Positions 24,951-37,170 of a stretch of DNA of 64,000 bases are shown piece after piece. The position numbers and the translations under genes are program-made. A model generated the notes under the pieces. The model was not told where the DNA came from. It saw nothing but the letters and a program-made list of their open reading frames with translations, and searched no databases. Within the stretch, counting starts at the first letter, position 1. Each line of letters starts with the position of its first letter. Origin of the DNA: Halanaeroarchaeum sulfurireducens (GTDB taxonomy: Archaea; Halobacteriota; Halobacteria; Halobacteriales; Halobacteriaceae); contig NZ_CP008874.1 in the NCBI RefSeq assembly GCF_001011115.1, positions 1,750,440 through 1,814,439 of the forward strand, in the 5' to 3' direction.

Positions 24951-26768
24951 ATGGAAGGAATTCATCCAGACAACGATTCAGAATCGATGACAGAGCAACA
25001 CGCACAACAACGAAACGAGGAACAGTCCTCCGAAACCGAGGGACAGTCCCCCGAAACTGAAGAGGTCACCGACCAGATCGACGTTCAGAACGGCGCCGAT
25101 TCGGTCATCGCCGCTCTCGAAACGGCAGGCGTCAATACGACGTTCGGCATCCAGGGCGGAGCCATCATGCCCGTCTTCGACGCCCTGTACCACTCCAATA
25201 TCACCCACATCTCGATGTCACACGAACAGGGGGCCGCCCACGCGGCGGACGCCTACGGCATCGTCTCTGGGAAGCCGGGCGTGGCCATGGCGACCTCGGG
25301 CCCCGGTGCAACGAATCTCGTGACGGGGATCGCCGACGCGAGCATGGACTCGGACCCGATCATCGCGCTGACCGGCCAGGTGACCAGCGACATGGTCGGC
25401 AACGATGCCTTCCAGGAGACGGACACCATCGGCATCACCGCTCCCATCACCAAGGGCAATTACTTCGCGACCGACGCCGACACGGTCGGCGAGGACGTCA
25501 GCGAGGCCTTCGGTCTCGCCCAGGAGGGACGACAGGGACCCACGGTCGTCGACCTCCCGAAGGACGTCACGCAGGGTGACACCGACGCCGAGCCGGTCGA
25601 GCCACGGGCACCGGCGACCCACGACGTGCCCACCGCCGAGGCAGATCAAGAGACAGTCGACGCTGCCGCCGAGGCGATCGCCAACGCGAACAAACCCGTC
25701 ATCCTGTCGGGTGGCGGCGTCGTCAAGGGCGATGCGAGCGAGGAGATTCGGTCCTTCGCCATCGAACACGGCATCCCGGTCGTCACGACCATGCCGGGAC
25801 TCGGCAGCTTCCCCGAGGACCACGACCTTTCACTGGGCATGGGCGGCATGCACGGCACCGGCACCGCCAACATGGCCTTGACCCACGCCGACCTCCTCCT
25901 TGGCGTCGGCACGCGGTTCGACGATCGGCTGACCGGCGACGTCAAGACGTTCGCGCCAGGAGCGGAGATCATCCACGTGGACATCGATCCGGCGGAGATC
26001 TCGAAGAACATCCGCGCGGATTACCCACTCGCCGGCGACGCCGCGACCGTGATGCAGCAGATCGACGCTGCGACGACCGAGTCGCCCGACGCCGCCGACT
26101 GGCGCGAGCAGACCGACGAGTGGAAACGGCAGTATCCAATGGAGTACGACGCGCCCGAAGACCGGCCCGTCAAACCGCAGTTCGTCGTCGAGGCCCTCGA
26201 CGAGGCCACGCCGGACGACACCATCGTCGCGACCGGCGTCGGCCAGCACCAGATGTGGGCGGCGCAGTACTGGACCTACCGTGAACCACGGACCTGGGTC
26301 TCCTCGAACGGTCTGGGAACGATGGGGTACGGCGTCCCCGCCGCGATCGGCGCGAAGGTCGCCGCCCCCGACACCGAGGTCGTTGCGTTCGAGGGGGACG
26401 GTTCCTTCCTCATGACCGGCCAGGAGATCTCCGTGGCCGTCCGGGAGGAACTCGACATCACCGTCGCCATCCTGAACAACGAGTACGTGGGCATGATCCG
26501 CCAATGGCAGGACGCGTTCTACGAGGAGCGCCGCTACCAGAGCGAGTGGTCCTGGACCCCCGACTTCGCCAAGTTGGCGGAGGCCTACGGCGCACAGGGA
26601 CTCACCGCGATGTCCTACGAAGAGGTCCCTGAGGCCATCGAGGCCGCTCTGGAATACGACGGTCCCTCGGTCATCGACTTCCACATCGACCCCGAAGAGG
26701 ACGTCTATCCGATGGTTCCAAGCGGTGGCGCAAACGATCAATTCGCCCTCGAGGAGGATCACCTGTAA
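24951..26768 (+). CDS. ilvB: Acetolactate synthase, large (catalytic) subunit
   Basis: The 605-residue protein has the ThDP-enzyme order. The N-terminal PYR domain contains FGIQGGAIMPVFDALY and SMSHEQGAAHAADAYG, with the catalytic glutamate. A central FAD-binding domain includes LPKDVTQGDTDAEPVE onward. The C-terminal PP domain has AFEGDGSFLMTGQEI and ILNNEYVGMIRQWQ, the GDG...NN ThDP/Mg motif. It joins two pyruvates, or pyruvate with 2-oxobutyrate, in branched-chain amino-acid synthesis. The first 45 residues form an acidic, Gln/Glu-rich leader; an ATG 36 bases further in is an alternative start. It heads the ilv-leu operon. Confidence 0.95.
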   Translation: MEGIHPDNDSESMTEQHAQQRNEEQSSETEGQSPETEEVTDQIDVQNGADSVIAALETAGVNTTFGIQGGAIMPVFDALYHSNITHISMSHEQGAAHAADAYGIVSGKPGVAMATSGPGATNLVTGIADASMDSDPIIALTGQVTSDMVGNDAFQETDTIGITAPITKGNYFATDADTVGEDVSEAFGLAQEGRQGPTVVDLPKDVTQGDTDAEPVEPRAPATHDVPTAEADQETVDAAAEAIANANKPVILSGGGVVKGDASEEIRSFAIEHGIPVVTTMPGLGSFPEDHDLSLGMGGMHGTGTANMALTHADLLLGVGTRFDDRLTGDVKTFAPGAEIIHVDIDPAEISKNIRADYPLAGDAATVMQQIDAATTESPDAADWREQTDEWKRQYPMEYDAPEDRPVKPQFVVEALDEATPDDTIVATGVGQHQMWAAQYWTYREPRTWVSSNGLGTMGYGVPAAIGAKVAAPDTEVVAFEGDGSFLMTGQEISVAVREELDITVAILNNEYVGMIRQWQDAFYEERRYQSEWSWTPDFAKLAEAYGAQGLTAMSYEEVPEAIEAALEYDGPSVIDFHIDPEEDVYPMVPSGGANDQFALEEDHL

Positions 26769-27355
26769 TGACGGGTGAAATGCACGGCCCCTCCCCCGAG
26801 GAACGGCCAACGGTCGAGGGCAAGCGTAACGCACAGGGAATCCGCATCGACCCCGAGGCCGTCGCGGAGCCGGAGCCACGACGGGTCGTCATCTCGGCGC
26901 TCGTGGATCACGAGCCGGGCGTGCTGGCGAAGGTCTCCGGGCTGTTCGCCCGCCGCCAGTTCAACATCGAGAGTCTCACCGTCGGCCCGACGTCGAATCC
27001 CGAACTGGCCCGGATGACGATCGTTGCCGAGGAACCCACACCGGGCATCGAGCAGGTCAAACGCCAGCTCAGAAAGGAGGTCGCGACACACTCGGTCCGC
27101 GAGGTCGAGGGCGCGATCGAGCGCGAACTGGCGCTCATCAAGGTCAGGGGCGACGATCCCGCCGGTGTGGCGGCCGTCGCCCAGATGTACGGCGGCGAAG
27201 CGGTCCAGACCGGGGCCGAAGTCGTCACTGTCGAACTGACCGGAACGGAAGAACAGATCGACGAAGCGATCGAGGCATTCCAACGATTCGGCGTGCGTGA
27301 GGTGGACCGAACGGGCACCGCCGCACTCACCGCCGGCAGCGAACCTACAGCATGA
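26768..27355 (+). CDS. ilvN: Acetolactate synthase, small (regulatory) subunit
   Basis: The 195-residue protein contains the ACT domain [20 protein letters not shown] with [16 protein letters not shown], followed by the second ALS small-subunit domain ([20 protein letters not shown]). It activates the catalytic subunit and confers feedback inhibition, usually by valine. Its ATG overlaps the ilvB stop (TAATG). The N-terminal 40 residues before the ACT domain are hydrophilic and longer than in most bacterial IlvN. Confidence 0.94.
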   Translation: MTGEMHGPSPEERPTVEGKRNAQGIRIDPEAVAEPEPRRVVISALVDHEPGVLAKVSGLFARRQFNIESLTVGPTSNPELARMTIVAEEPTPGIEQVKRQLRKEVATHSVREVEGAIERELALIKVRGDDPAGVAAVAQMYGGEAVQTGAEVVTVELTGTEEQIDEAIEAFQRFGVREVDRTGTAALTAGSEPTA

Positions 27356-28395
27356 CTGACGACGCATTTACCCAACCGGTATATCACGAGGAGGACGTGG
27401 ACAGCGCGCACATCGACGAGAAGACCGTCGCCGTACTCGGCTACGGCAGCCAGGGCCACGCCCACGCGCAGAACCTCGCGGAGAGCGGGGTCGACGTGGT
27501 CGTCGGCCTCCGGGAGGATTCCTCCTCGCGCGCGGCAGCCTCGGAGGACGGCCTCCGGGTCGAAACACCCGCGGAGGCGGCCGCCGAGGCTGACGTCATC
27601 TCGATGCTGGTCCCAGACACGGTGCAGCCCGCGATCTACGACGAGATCGAACCGCACCTGGCAGCCGGCGACACCCTCCAGTTCGCCCACGGGTTCAACA
27701 TTCACTACGGTCAGATCGAACCCCCCGAGGACGTCGACGTGACGATGGTGGCTCCGAAGAGCCCGGGCCACCTGGTCCGGCGCAACTACGTCGCCGGCGA
27801 GGGGACGCCGGCGCTGTTGGCGGTCTACCAGGACGCAACGGGCGAGGCCACCGACGAGGCGCTGGCGTACGCACAGGGCATCGGGTGTGCCCGCGCGGGC
27901 GTCATCGAGACGACCTTCCGGGAGGAGACGGAGTCCGACCTCTTCGGCGAGCAGGCCGTGCTCTGTGGCGGCGTGACGAGCCTGGTGAAGACGGGGTACG
28001 AAACCCTCGTCGACAACGGATACAGTCCCGAGATGGCCTACTTCGAGGTCCTCAACGAGCTCAAACTCATCGTGGACCTGATGTACGAGGGAGGTCTCGA
28101 GGAGATGTGGAATTCCGTCTCTGACACCGCGGAGTACGGCGGTCTCACCCAGGGCGACGTCATCGTCGACGAGCAGGTCCGCGAGAACATGGAGGAGACC
28201 CTCGAGGCGGTCCAGAACGGCGAGTTCGCGCGCGAATGGATCGCGGAGAACCAGGCCGGCCGTCCCGCCTACCGACAGCAGCGTCAGGCCGAACTGGACC
28301 ACGACATCGAGGACGTGGGCGCCCGCCTGCGAGACCTCTTCGCCTGGGCCGACGAGGACCAGGACGAACCGACGGAGGTACCCGCCGATGACTGA
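27352..28395 (+). CDS. ilvC: Ketol-acid reductoisomerase (class I)
   Basis: The 347-residue protein has the nucleotide-binding loop [20 protein letters not shown], followed by [12 protein letters not shown], whose residues set cofactor preference. The knotted helical C-terminal domain carries the metal-binding glutamates ([20 protein letters not shown] and [18 protein letters not shown]). It isomerises and reduces acetolactate to dihydroxyisovalerate. The length fits the class I (short) enzyme. The ATG overlaps the ilvN stop (ATGA). A small ORF begins inside its last codons. Confidence 0.96.
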   Translation: MTDDAFTQPVYHEEDVDSAHIDEKTVAVLGYGSQGHAHAQNLAESGVDVVVGLREDSSSRAAASEDGLRVETPAEAAAEADVISMLVPDTVQPAIYDEIEPHLAAGDTLQFAHGFNIHYGQIEPPEDVDVTMVAPKSPGHLVRRNYVAGEGTPALLAVYQDATGEATDEALAYAQGIGCARAGVIETTFREETESDLFGEQAVLCGGVTSLVKTGYETLVDNGYSPEMAYFEVLNELKLIVDLMYEGGLEEMWNSVSDTAEYGGLTQGDVIVDEQVRENMEETLEAVQNGEFAREWIAENQAGRPAYRQQRQAELDHDIEDVGARLRDLFAWADEDQDEPTEVPADD

Positions 28396-28474
28396 CCCGA
28401 CGGCCTCAGTGACGCCGGGCTGTCGCGGCGCGAATCGAACCCACGACCGACGCGTAGGGGCCACCGACCGATGA
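28388..28474 (+). CDS. 28-residue small ORF coupled to ilvC and leuC
   Basis: The ATG at 28388 overlaps the last eight bases of ilvC, and the TGA at 28472-28474 overlaps the leuC start (ATGA). The peptide is [20 protein letters not shown] followed by RRVGATDR: basic, with one cysteine. Without it, an otherwise fully overlapped operon would have a 75-base gap, which argues that it is translated. I recall a small gene at the same place in Haloferax, but I cannot verify identity. A caution: GANRTHD-like peptides also arise from antisense reading of tRNA T-arms, but no tRNA fold fits here. Confidence 0.6.
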   Translation: MTDPTASVTPGCRGANRTHDRRVGATDR

Positions 28475-29889
28475 GCGACGGGACGCTATACGACAAGGTG
28501 TGGGACCGGCATCGGGTAACCGAACTCCCCACGGGCCAGGACCAGCTATTCGTGGGTCACCACCTGATCCACGAGGTGACCAGCCCCCAGGCGTTCGGAA
28601 TGGTGAACGAACGCGACCTCGACGTCGCGTTCCCCGAACGGACCTACGCCACCGTAGACCACATCATCCCGACCGAGGATCGGACCCGACCGTTCGACGA
28701 CGGCGCCGCGGAGGAAATGCTCGAGGCCCTGGAGCTCAACGTCCAGCGCGCCGGCATCGACTTCGCGGATCCGGAGAGCGGCGACCAGGGGATCGTCCAC
28801 GTCGTCGGGCCAGAGCAGGGGCTCACCCAGCCCGGCATGACGGTCGTCTGTGGCGACAGCCACACCGCTACGCACGGCGCGTTCGGTGCGATCGCCTTCG
28901 GCATCGGGACGAGCCAGATCCGCGACGTCCTCGCGACCGGCTCGATCGCGATGGAACGCCAGGACGTCCGCAGAGTCGAGGTCACCGGCGAACTCGACCC
29001 GGCCGTCTCGGCCAAGGACGTGGTGTTGACCATCATCCGCGAACTGGGCACCGACGGCGGCGTCGGCTACGTCTACGAGTACGGCGGAAGCGCCGTCGAG
29101 GACATGCCAATGCACGAGCGAATGACACTCTGTAACATGTCCATCGAAGGGGGCGCCCGCGCCGGCTACGTCAACCCGGACGAGACGACCTACGACTACC
29201 TGGAGGGAAGAGACGCGGTTCCCGACGGCGAGAAATTCGAGGAACTCACGGCCTACTGGGAGTCCATCAGCTCCGATTCGGACGCCACCTACGACGACGT
29301 GGTAACCATCGACGGATCGGCCATCGAGCCGACGGTCACCTGGGGCACGACGCCGGGGCAGGCCGTCGGCGTCACGGAGGAGATCCCCGACCCATCGGAT
29401 CTGCCGGAGGACAAGCGCGGGTCCGCGAAGCAGGCCATGGAACACATGAACGTCGAACCCGGCGACACCATGGAGGGGTATCCCATCGACGTGGCCTTCA
29501 TCGGCTCCTGTACGAACGGGCGGTTGCCGGACCTCCGCGCAGCCGCGGACGTCCTCGAGGGGAACGAACTCCACGAGGACGTTCGGGGCCTCGCCGTCCC
29601 GGGCAGCCAGCGCGTCAAAGTCGCCGCAGAGGCCGAGGGACTCGACGAGGTGTTCCGCGACGCCGGCTTCGAGTGGCGCGAGGCGGGGTGCTCGATGTGT
29701 CTCGGCATGAACGACGACCAGCTGGTCGGCGATGAGGTGTCCGCCTCGTCGTCGAACCGCAACTTCGTGGGTCGACAGGGCAGTCCGGAGGGCAAAACGG
29801 TCCTCATGAGCCCGCGGATGGTCGCGGCCGCCGGGATCGCCGGCGAAGTGACTGACGTCCGGACGCTCGAGGAGGTGATGCGAGCATGA
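28471..29889 (+). CDS. leuC: 3-isopropylmalate dehydratase, large subunit
   Basis: The 472-residue aconitase-family protein includes [14 protein letters not shown] and [14 protein letters not shown], which supply the three cysteine ligands of the [4Fe-4S] cluster, and [20 protein letters not shown] in the active-site region. With LeuD it converts 2-isopropylmalate to 3-isopropylmalate. The start overlaps the small ORF and the stop overlaps leuD. The starts and stops on both sides leave no room for separate promoters. Confidence 0.96.
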   Translation: MSDGTLYDKVWDRHRVTELPTGQDQLFVGHHLIHEVTSPQAFGMVNERDLDVAFPERTYATVDHIIPTEDRTRPFDDGAAEEMLEALELNVQRAGIDFADPESGDQGIVHVVGPEQGLTQPGMTVVCGDSHTATHGAFGAIAFGIGTSQIRDVLATGSIAMERQDVRRVEVTGELDPAVSAKDVVLTIIRELGTDGGVGYVYEYGGSAVEDMPMHERMTLCNMSIEGGARAGYVNPDETTYDYLEGRDAVPDGEKFEELTAYWESISSDSDATYDDVVTIDGSAIEPTVTWGTTPGQAVGVTEEIPDPSDLPEDKRGSAKQAMEHMNVEPGDTMEGYPIDVAFIGSCTNGRLPDLRAAADVLEGNELHEDVRGLAVPGSQRVKVAAEAEGLDEVFRDAGFEWREAGCSMCLGMNDDQLVGDEVSASSSNRNFVGRQGSPEGKTVLMSPRMVAAAGIAGEVTDVRTLEEVMRA

Positions 29890-30518
29890 GCGACGAGCAG
29901 CCCGCCGAACGCATCGAATCGGTGTCCGGCAGCGGCGTCCCCGTTCGCGGGAACGACATCGACACCGACCAGATCATCCCGGCGCGGTTCATGAAGGTGA
30001 TCACCTTCGACGGACTCGGCGAGTACGCGTTCAACGATCTGCGGTATGATGATACCGGCGAGCCGACCGATCACCCGTTCAACGACGAGCGGTTCCAGGG
30101 TGCCTCGATCCTCGTGGTCAACAGCAACTTCGGGAGTGGCTCCTCCCGCGAGCACGCCCCGCAGGCGCTCCAGCGGTGGGGTATCGACGCCATCGTCGGA
30201 GAATCCTTCGCCGAGATCTTCGCGGGCAACTGCCTGGCCCTGGGCATGCCGACGGTCACCGCCGACCAAGAGACCGTCGAAACGCTCCAGGACTGGGTCG
30301 AGGCCAACCCCGACGACGAGATCACTGTCGACGTCGCCAACGCGACCGTGACCTACGACGAAACCACGGTCGACGTCTCCATCGGAGACTCCCAGCAACA
30401 GGCCCTCGTCGAGGGAGTCTGGGACACGACGGCCGTAATGCGGCACAACCTCGAGCAAGTCCGTGAAACGGCGCGTGCCCTTCCGTACGTCAGCGAGTCG
30501 GAGGTGCCGAGCCAATGA
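29886..30518 (+). CDS. leuD: 3-isopropylmalate dehydratase, small subunit
   Basis: The 210-residue protein is the swivelling aconitase domain: [20 protein letters not shown] at the N terminus and [20 protein letters not shown], the substrate-binding SSREHA loop. The C-terminal 25 residues are an extension relative to short LeuD proteins. It forms a heterodimer with LeuC. Overlaps with leuC and leuB are of the ATGA type. Confidence 0.95.
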   Translation: MSDEQPAERIESVSGSGVPVRGNDIDTDQIIPARFMKVITFDGLGEYAFNDLRYDDTGEPTDHPFNDERFQGASILVVNSNFGSGSSREHAPQALQRWGIDAIVGESFAEIFAGNCLALGMPTVTADQETVETLQDWVEANPDDEITVDVANATVTYDETTVDVSIGDSQQQALVEGVWDTTAVMRHNLEQVRETARALPYVSESEVPSQ

Positions 30519-31498
30519 CCGAAGACATCGTCGTCATCCCGGGTGACGGCATCGGACAGGAGGTCATCCCGGCTGCCGTCTCCGTCCTCGAAACGCTCGA
30601 CGTCGATCTTTCGTTTACCGAGGCCGAGGCGGGCGACCACGTGGCCGCTGCCGGCGGCGATCCGCTGCCGGCGGAGACGCACGAACTGGCCGCGAACGCG
30701 GACGCCACGCTGTTCGGAGCCGCCGGTGAGAGCGCAGCCGACGTCATCCTCCCGCTCCGGGCCGCCGTCGACTCGTTCGTCAACGTGCGGCCGGCCCGGA
30801 CCTACCCGGGCATCGAAGCGGTTCGTCCCGAGACTGATATCGTCTTCTTGCGGGAGAACACGGAGGGCGTGTACGCCGGTCACGAGGACCGGCTCTCCGA
30901 GGACGTGAGCACGCTGACACGCGTGGTGACCGAGTCGGCCTCGCGACGGCTGGCCGAGTACGCGTGTGAGTACGTGACCGACCGCGACCTCGACGGTTTC
31001 ACGGTCGCCCACAAGGCGAACGTGATGCGGGAGACCGACGGCCGCTTTCGCGACGCCGTCTTCGATGTCGCCGAGGCGAATGGCGTCGAGACGGATGAGG
31101 TCCTCATGGACGCGCTGGCGATGCACCTCGCCCTGCGTCCGGAGGAGTACGACGTCGTCGTGACGCCCAATCTCGCCGGCGACGTGCTCTCCGACCTGGC
31201 GGCGGGCCTGGTTGGCGGGCTGGGACTGCTCCCGAGCGCGAACCTGGGGCCCGACCGTGGGCTCTTCGAACCCGTCCACGGGACCGCTCCCGACATCGCG
31301 GGCCAGGGAATTGCCAACCCGAGCGCCACGGTGCTCTCCGCGGCCATGATGCTAGAGCACCTCGGCTACGATTCGGCAGGCCAGCGCGTTCGAGACGCCG
31401 TCGAAACCGTCCTCGAAGAGGGGCCGCGAACGCCCGATCTGGGCGGTGAGGCGTCCACCGAGGACGTCACCGCGGCGCTCGTCGACGCGCTCGAATAG
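30515..31498 (+). CDS. leuB: 3-isopropylmalate dehydrogenase
   Basis: The 327-residue beta-decarboxylating dehydrogenase has the N-terminal [18 protein letters not shown], the substrate-binding [20 protein letters not shown] and [14 protein letters not shown] region, and the metal-binding [40 protein letters not shown] lies in the cofactor site. It oxidises 3-isopropylmalate to 2-oxoisocaproate, the last step specific to leucine. It ends the operon, and the next gene faces it. Confidence 0.94.
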   Translation: MTEDIVVIPGDGIGQEVIPAAVSVLETLDVDLSFTEAEAGDHVAAAGGDPLPAETHELAANADATLFGAAGESAADVILPLRAAVDSFVNVRPARTYPGIEAVRPETDIVFLRENTEGVYAGHEDRLSEDVSTLTRVVTESASRRLAEYACEYVTDRDLDGFTVAHKANVMRETDGRFRDAVFDVAEANGVETDEVLMDALAMHLALRPEEYDVVVTPNLAGDVLSDLAAGLVGGLGLLPSANLGPDRGLFEPVHGTAPDIAGQGIANPSATVLSAAMMLEHLGYDSAGQRVRDAVETVLEEGPRTPDLGGEASTEDVTAALVDALE

Positions 31499-31519
31499 CG
31501 CGACTCGGAGACGGTTCTT

Positions 31520-32395
31520 CTAGAAGATCGTCGCACCGCTGCCGATCGTGGACGTGAACGCACGCGAGTCGATTCCGTCCGCCTCGAAGGCGTCCAGCAT
31601 CGCGGCTGCCACGTCACGCTGGTCGCCACTGTGGGTGACGGCCAGAATGGCCGGACCGGCCCCCGAGACCGTCGCGCCGGTGGCGCCGGCCTCGCGTGCC
31701 GCCTCGACCGCCCGATCGTACCCCTGGATGAGATCGGCACGGGCGGGCGTCACCACGTCGTCTTCCATCCCCCGCCCGACGAGGTCGGGGTCGTCACGGT
31801 ACATGCCAGCTGTGAGCGTCGCCGCGCTCCCGACGGTTCGAACCATATCCTCGATGGTGATCGACTCGGGGACGACGTGGCGGGCATCCCGGGTGGAGAT
31901 GACGATGTCGGGCAGGACCGCCACGAGCGGGATCGACGCATCCACCGATTCGACGCCGTCCTCGCGGACGACGGTGAACCCGCCGAGGATGGCGGGCGCG
32001 ACGTTGTCAGCGTGGGCTGTGCCGGAGACCGCCGCTTCGCCCTCCGCGGCGACCTGTACCAGTTCGTGATCGGAGAGATTGCGGCCGTAGAGTTCGTTGA
32101 GCGCCACGGCAGTGGCGGCGGCGCTGGCGGCAGAGGAACCGAGACCGGAGGAGGGACGGACGCCCTTGTCGATGGAGATGGACGCCGGGGCGTCCAGCGC
32201 TGAGGCGACCACGCCCGCGGTGTTCTTTTCCGGATCGTTCGGGATGTACTCGCTCCCGACCCCCGTGACCTCGATCGACGTCTCGCGGGCGCGCTCGACC
32301 GTGACCACGTCCGCCGGCCGGTCGAAGGCGACGCCGAACACGTCGAATCCGCTCCCGAGGTTCGCACTCGTCGCCGGCGCCCGGACGGTTACCAT
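31520..32395 (-). CDS. thrB: Homoserine kinase (GHMP family)
   Basis: The 291-residue protein begins VTVRAPATSANLGSGFDVFG and carries the GHMP ATP-binding loop RPSSGLGSSAASAAATAVAL and the C-terminal GATVSGAGPAILAV. This pattern fits archaeal homoserine kinase, which phosphorylates homoserine toward threonine. Threonine feeds isoleucine synthesis, so proximity to the ilv-leu genes is sensible. The gene faces leuB, leaving 21 bases between stop codons. The start is the ATG complementary to 32393-32395. Confidence 0.9.
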   Translation of the reverse strand: MVTVRAPATSANLGSGFDVFGVAFDRPADVVTVERARETSIEVTGVGSEYIPNDPEKNTAGVVASALDAPASISIDKGVRPSSGLGSSAASAAATAVALNELYGRNLSDHELVQVAAEGEAAVSGTAHADNVAPAILGGFTVVREDGVESVDASIPLVAVLPDIVISTRDARHVVPESITIEDMVRTVGSAATLTAGMYRDDPDLVGRGMEDDVVTPARADLIQGYDRAVEAAREAGATGATVSGAGPAILAVTHSGDQRDVAAAMLDAFEADGIDSRAFTSTIGSGATIF

Positions 32396-32431
32396 GAGCG
32401 CGAGTAGCGGTGTCGGGGGCAAAAAGGGTAG

Positions 32432-34744
<2,313 letters not shown>

Positions 34745-34821
34745 GGAGATTCTCAGAACGGACGGTTCCGTCACCGGATTCGACCGAAACGGTAAACCGC
34801 CGCCGCCCCGGTTGTGCAGGC

Positions 34822-36129
34822 ATGATCGCGATCGTGGGCGGCGGTCTCGCCGGACTTGCCGCCGCCTACCGACTCCAGCGCCGGGGCGAGTCGGTGCACG
34901 TCTACGAGCGTGCGGAGACGGTCGGCGGACTCGCTGCGACCTACGAAACCGCCGGCGACCCGATCGAGAAGTACTACCACCACCTCTCGGCGACCGAGGA
35001 GACCATCGTCGACCTCATCGAGGAACTCGGCCTGGGTGATGACCTCCGCTGGCCGATCGGCGGCGACGCGTACTACGTCGACGGAGTGGTCCATCCCCTC
35101 GATACCGCCTGGGAAATCGCCGCGTATCCCCATCTGAGCCTCTACGACAAGTTCCGGCTGGGGATGCTCGTTCTCGGCGTCGACGTCCGTGGCGGGATCC
35201 CATCCCGTAGCAGCTACGAACGGCTGGAGGACTACGAGGACGTCCCCATCCGGGCGTTCGTCCTCGAACACACCACCAGGGGCGTCTACGAGCACTTCTT
35301 CGAGCCGCTACTCGATGCGAAATTCGGCTCCCGGAAGGACGACGTGAGCGCCGCCTGGCTACTGGGTCGGGTGCGGTTCCGCGGCGAACGCGATCTGCTC
35401 CGGGGTGAGCCCCTTGGGTACCTCGACGGCGGGTTCGGTCGGCTGACCGACGCGCTGGTGGACGCGATCGGCGACGAGAACGTCACGACGAACGCCAGCG
35501 TGACCGACGTCGAAACGGCGGAGGATGCAGTGACGGGGGTCGGCGTGGCGATCGACGGCGAACGACGGCGTGTCGATGCGGACGCCGTGGTCCTCGCGAC
35601 GATGCCCGACGTCCTCGAGGGGCTGACGGGCTATCAGTGTGCCATCGAGTTCCAGGGCACCGTCTGCTCGGTCGTGAGCCTCTCGGAATCGCTGACCGAC
35701 ACCTACTGGCTCAACATCGCCGACGAGGCCCCGTTCGGCGCGCTCATCGAGCACACGAACTACGTCGACGAGTCCCACTACGGCGGCGAACACCTCCTCT
35801 ACGTCCCGAAGTACGTCCAGTCGACCGACGACGAGGTCTGGCAAATGGACGACGAGGCCGTCGAGGCCCTGTGGCTCGACGGCATCGAGGCCCTCTTTCC
35901 CGACTTCGATCGGGCGTCGGTCAACTGGATACGGACGGCTCGCAACCCGAAGACCGCGCCGGTCTACGAGCGGGGATACCTCGAGACCGTCGTGCCCTAC
36001 GACCTGAGCGACGCCATGGCCGACGGAGTCTACTACGCCGGCATGGGGACCAGGGCCCAGTATCCCGAGCGCAGCCTCGACGGGGCCGTCGTGGCTGGCT
36101 TCACGGTGGCAGACCGCATCAGCGGGTGA
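34822..36129 (+). CDS. FAD-dependent oxidoreductase (protoporphyrinogen-oxidase/UGM-like amine oxidase superfamily)
   Basis: The 435-residue protein starts with the dinucleotide motif MIAIVGGGLAGLAAAYRLQR and the GG-doublet ETVGGLAATYE. The rest resembles NAD(P)-binding amine-oxidase-like proteins found in glycosylation or carotenoid clusters: DAYYVDGVVHPLDTAWEIAA, FFEPLLDAKFGSRKDDVSAA and a terminal GMGTRAQYPERSLDGAVVAG that contacts the flavin. The substrate is unknown. It follows the CDC48 gene by 77 bases but has no functional link that I can see. Confidence 0.82.
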   Translation: MIAIVGGGLAGLAAAYRLQRRGESVHVYERAETVGGLAATYETAGDPIEKYYHHLSATEETIVDLIEELGLGDDLRWPIGGDAYYVDGVVHPLDTAWEIAAYPHLSLYDKFRLGMLVLGVDVRGGIPSRSSYERLEDYEDVPIRAFVLEHTTRGVYEHFFEPLLDAKFGSRKDDVSAAWLLGRVRFRGERDLLRGEPLGYLDGGFGRLTDALVDAIGDENVTTNASVTDVETAEDAVTGVGVAIDGERRRVDADAVVLATMPDVLEGLTGYQCAIEFQGTVCSVVSLSESLTDTYWLNIADEAPFGALIEHTNYVDESHYGGEHLLYVPKYVQSTDDEVWQMDDEAVEALWLDGIEALFPDFDRASVNWIRTARNPKTAPVYERGYLETVVPYDLSDAMADGVYYAGMGTRAQYPERSLDGAVVAGFTVADRISG

Positions 36130-36263
36130 CGGGGGCATCGAGAGCAGACTGCGTAGCACGTCAGTTCCGGTCTGTCAACCCATCATCGCTCGAGGGGAAA
36201 ATGTGTCTGGCCCGACCCGAAAAGTGCCGACCGACGGCAGTTAGTTCCCTCGGTCAACCGCGA

Positions 36264-36818
36264 TCACACGAGTAGTTGAACGTCCGAGTCCGACATATTT
36301 CGGAGGGCATTGGCCGCCCCCACACCCGTCGTAACCCCGTCGATGAAGTCGTCCTCATCGTAGTCCATGAGGTCCATCGTCATCTGACAGGCCTGAAACT
36401 CGACGCCCACCGACAGCGCCCGCTCGATGAGTTCGGGCACGGTGTCGGTCCCGAGGTCGTCGATGCGGCGTTTCATCATCCACGTGGTCGCAGCGTCCAT
36501 CCCAGGGAGAACGGCGAGCAGATTCGGCATCGGCATCGCCGGGTTGCCCGCCGAGGACAGTTTCAGATTCTCGTGTTTCTCCTCGTGGAGCATGTCGAGC
36601 GCCCAGAAGGAGGCAAAGACCGTGACATTCCAGCCGAAGGCCCCGGCGATCGAACTCAGAATGAGCGTGGGATAGGCCATGTCGAGGGTTCCGTTGACGG
36701 CGACGATCGTCATCTTCGTGGTGTCGTCTTCGGTCTCGATCGTCACCTCGTCGACCCGCTCTTCGAGTTCTGCAATCTGGGTCTGAAGTTCTTCGACGGT
36801 CGGTTCCTCGTCGCTCAC
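36264..36818 (-). CDS. DsrE/DsrF-like (peroxiredoxin-like) protein
   Basis: The 184-residue protein starts at a GTG with an acidic coiled segment (TVEELQTQIAELEERVDEVT). The DsrE-like fold follows: MTIVAVNGTLDMAYPTLILS, GWNVTVFASFWALDMLHEEK, and VGVEFQACQMTMDLMDYDED with the conserved cysteine. Relatives handle sulfane sulfur in persulfide transfer and often accompany rhodanese or TusA genes, none of which is adjacent here. The membrane-like character of TLILSSIAGAFGWNV is normal for the family. Confidence 0.85.
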   Translation of the reverse strand: MSDEEPTVEELQTQIAELEERVDEVTIETEDDTTKMTIVAVNGTLDMAYPTLILSSIAGAFGWNVTVFASFWALDMLHEEKHENLKLSSAGNPAMPMPNLLAVLPGMDAATTWMMKRRIDDLGTDTVPELIERALSVGVEFQACQMTMDLMDYDEDDFIDGVTTGVGAANALRNMSDSDVQLLV

Positions 36819-37003
36819 GCTCGAACACCTCCACAGCAGGAAAAACGTCCAGCGATCTCCGAGTTCGCGATCGGTGCAACCGGTTCAGTGTGTGCCTGTA
36901 TCATTCCTGCAATCACCTGTGGTAAGCCGATACTGGACACGAGGTGCCGACGAGGTAAAAAGAAACGACCAGATTACTCATTCATGGGAGCGCCCACAAT
37001 TCC

Positions 37004-37170
37004 TTGACTTCCTCCCCGCGCTGAAGCGCGAGGATTCCTCCGTGGGTAATCCAGTCAGGCGATTACCCCGGCTGTGAACTTGCGGGTTCGCTGACGCTGG
37101 GTTGGTCAAGTGACCACGACTGTTCCCCAAAATCCGCGGGTGTCCACTCGTGGTCGTTCCACTGCCAGTA
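37004..37170 (-). ncRNA. Predicted omega RNA of the TnpB element (approximate limits)
   Basis: In IS605-group elements the guide RNA covers the 3' end of tnpB and the element end, and its guide is the adjacent host sequence. Here that would include the tnpB tail, the hairpin at 37014-37033 and the terminal TCAA. The guide would then be read from flanking bases just below 37004. The limits are inferred by analogy and not from a recognised start signal. Confidence 0.4.

Noticed and set aside
28388-28474. Antisense tRNA instead of the small ORF, because GANRTHD peptides can come from T-arms
   Set aside because: On the minus strand the T-stem has a mismatch and no anticodon arm or acceptor stem pairs. 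The overlaps with ilvC and leuC fit a coding frame better.
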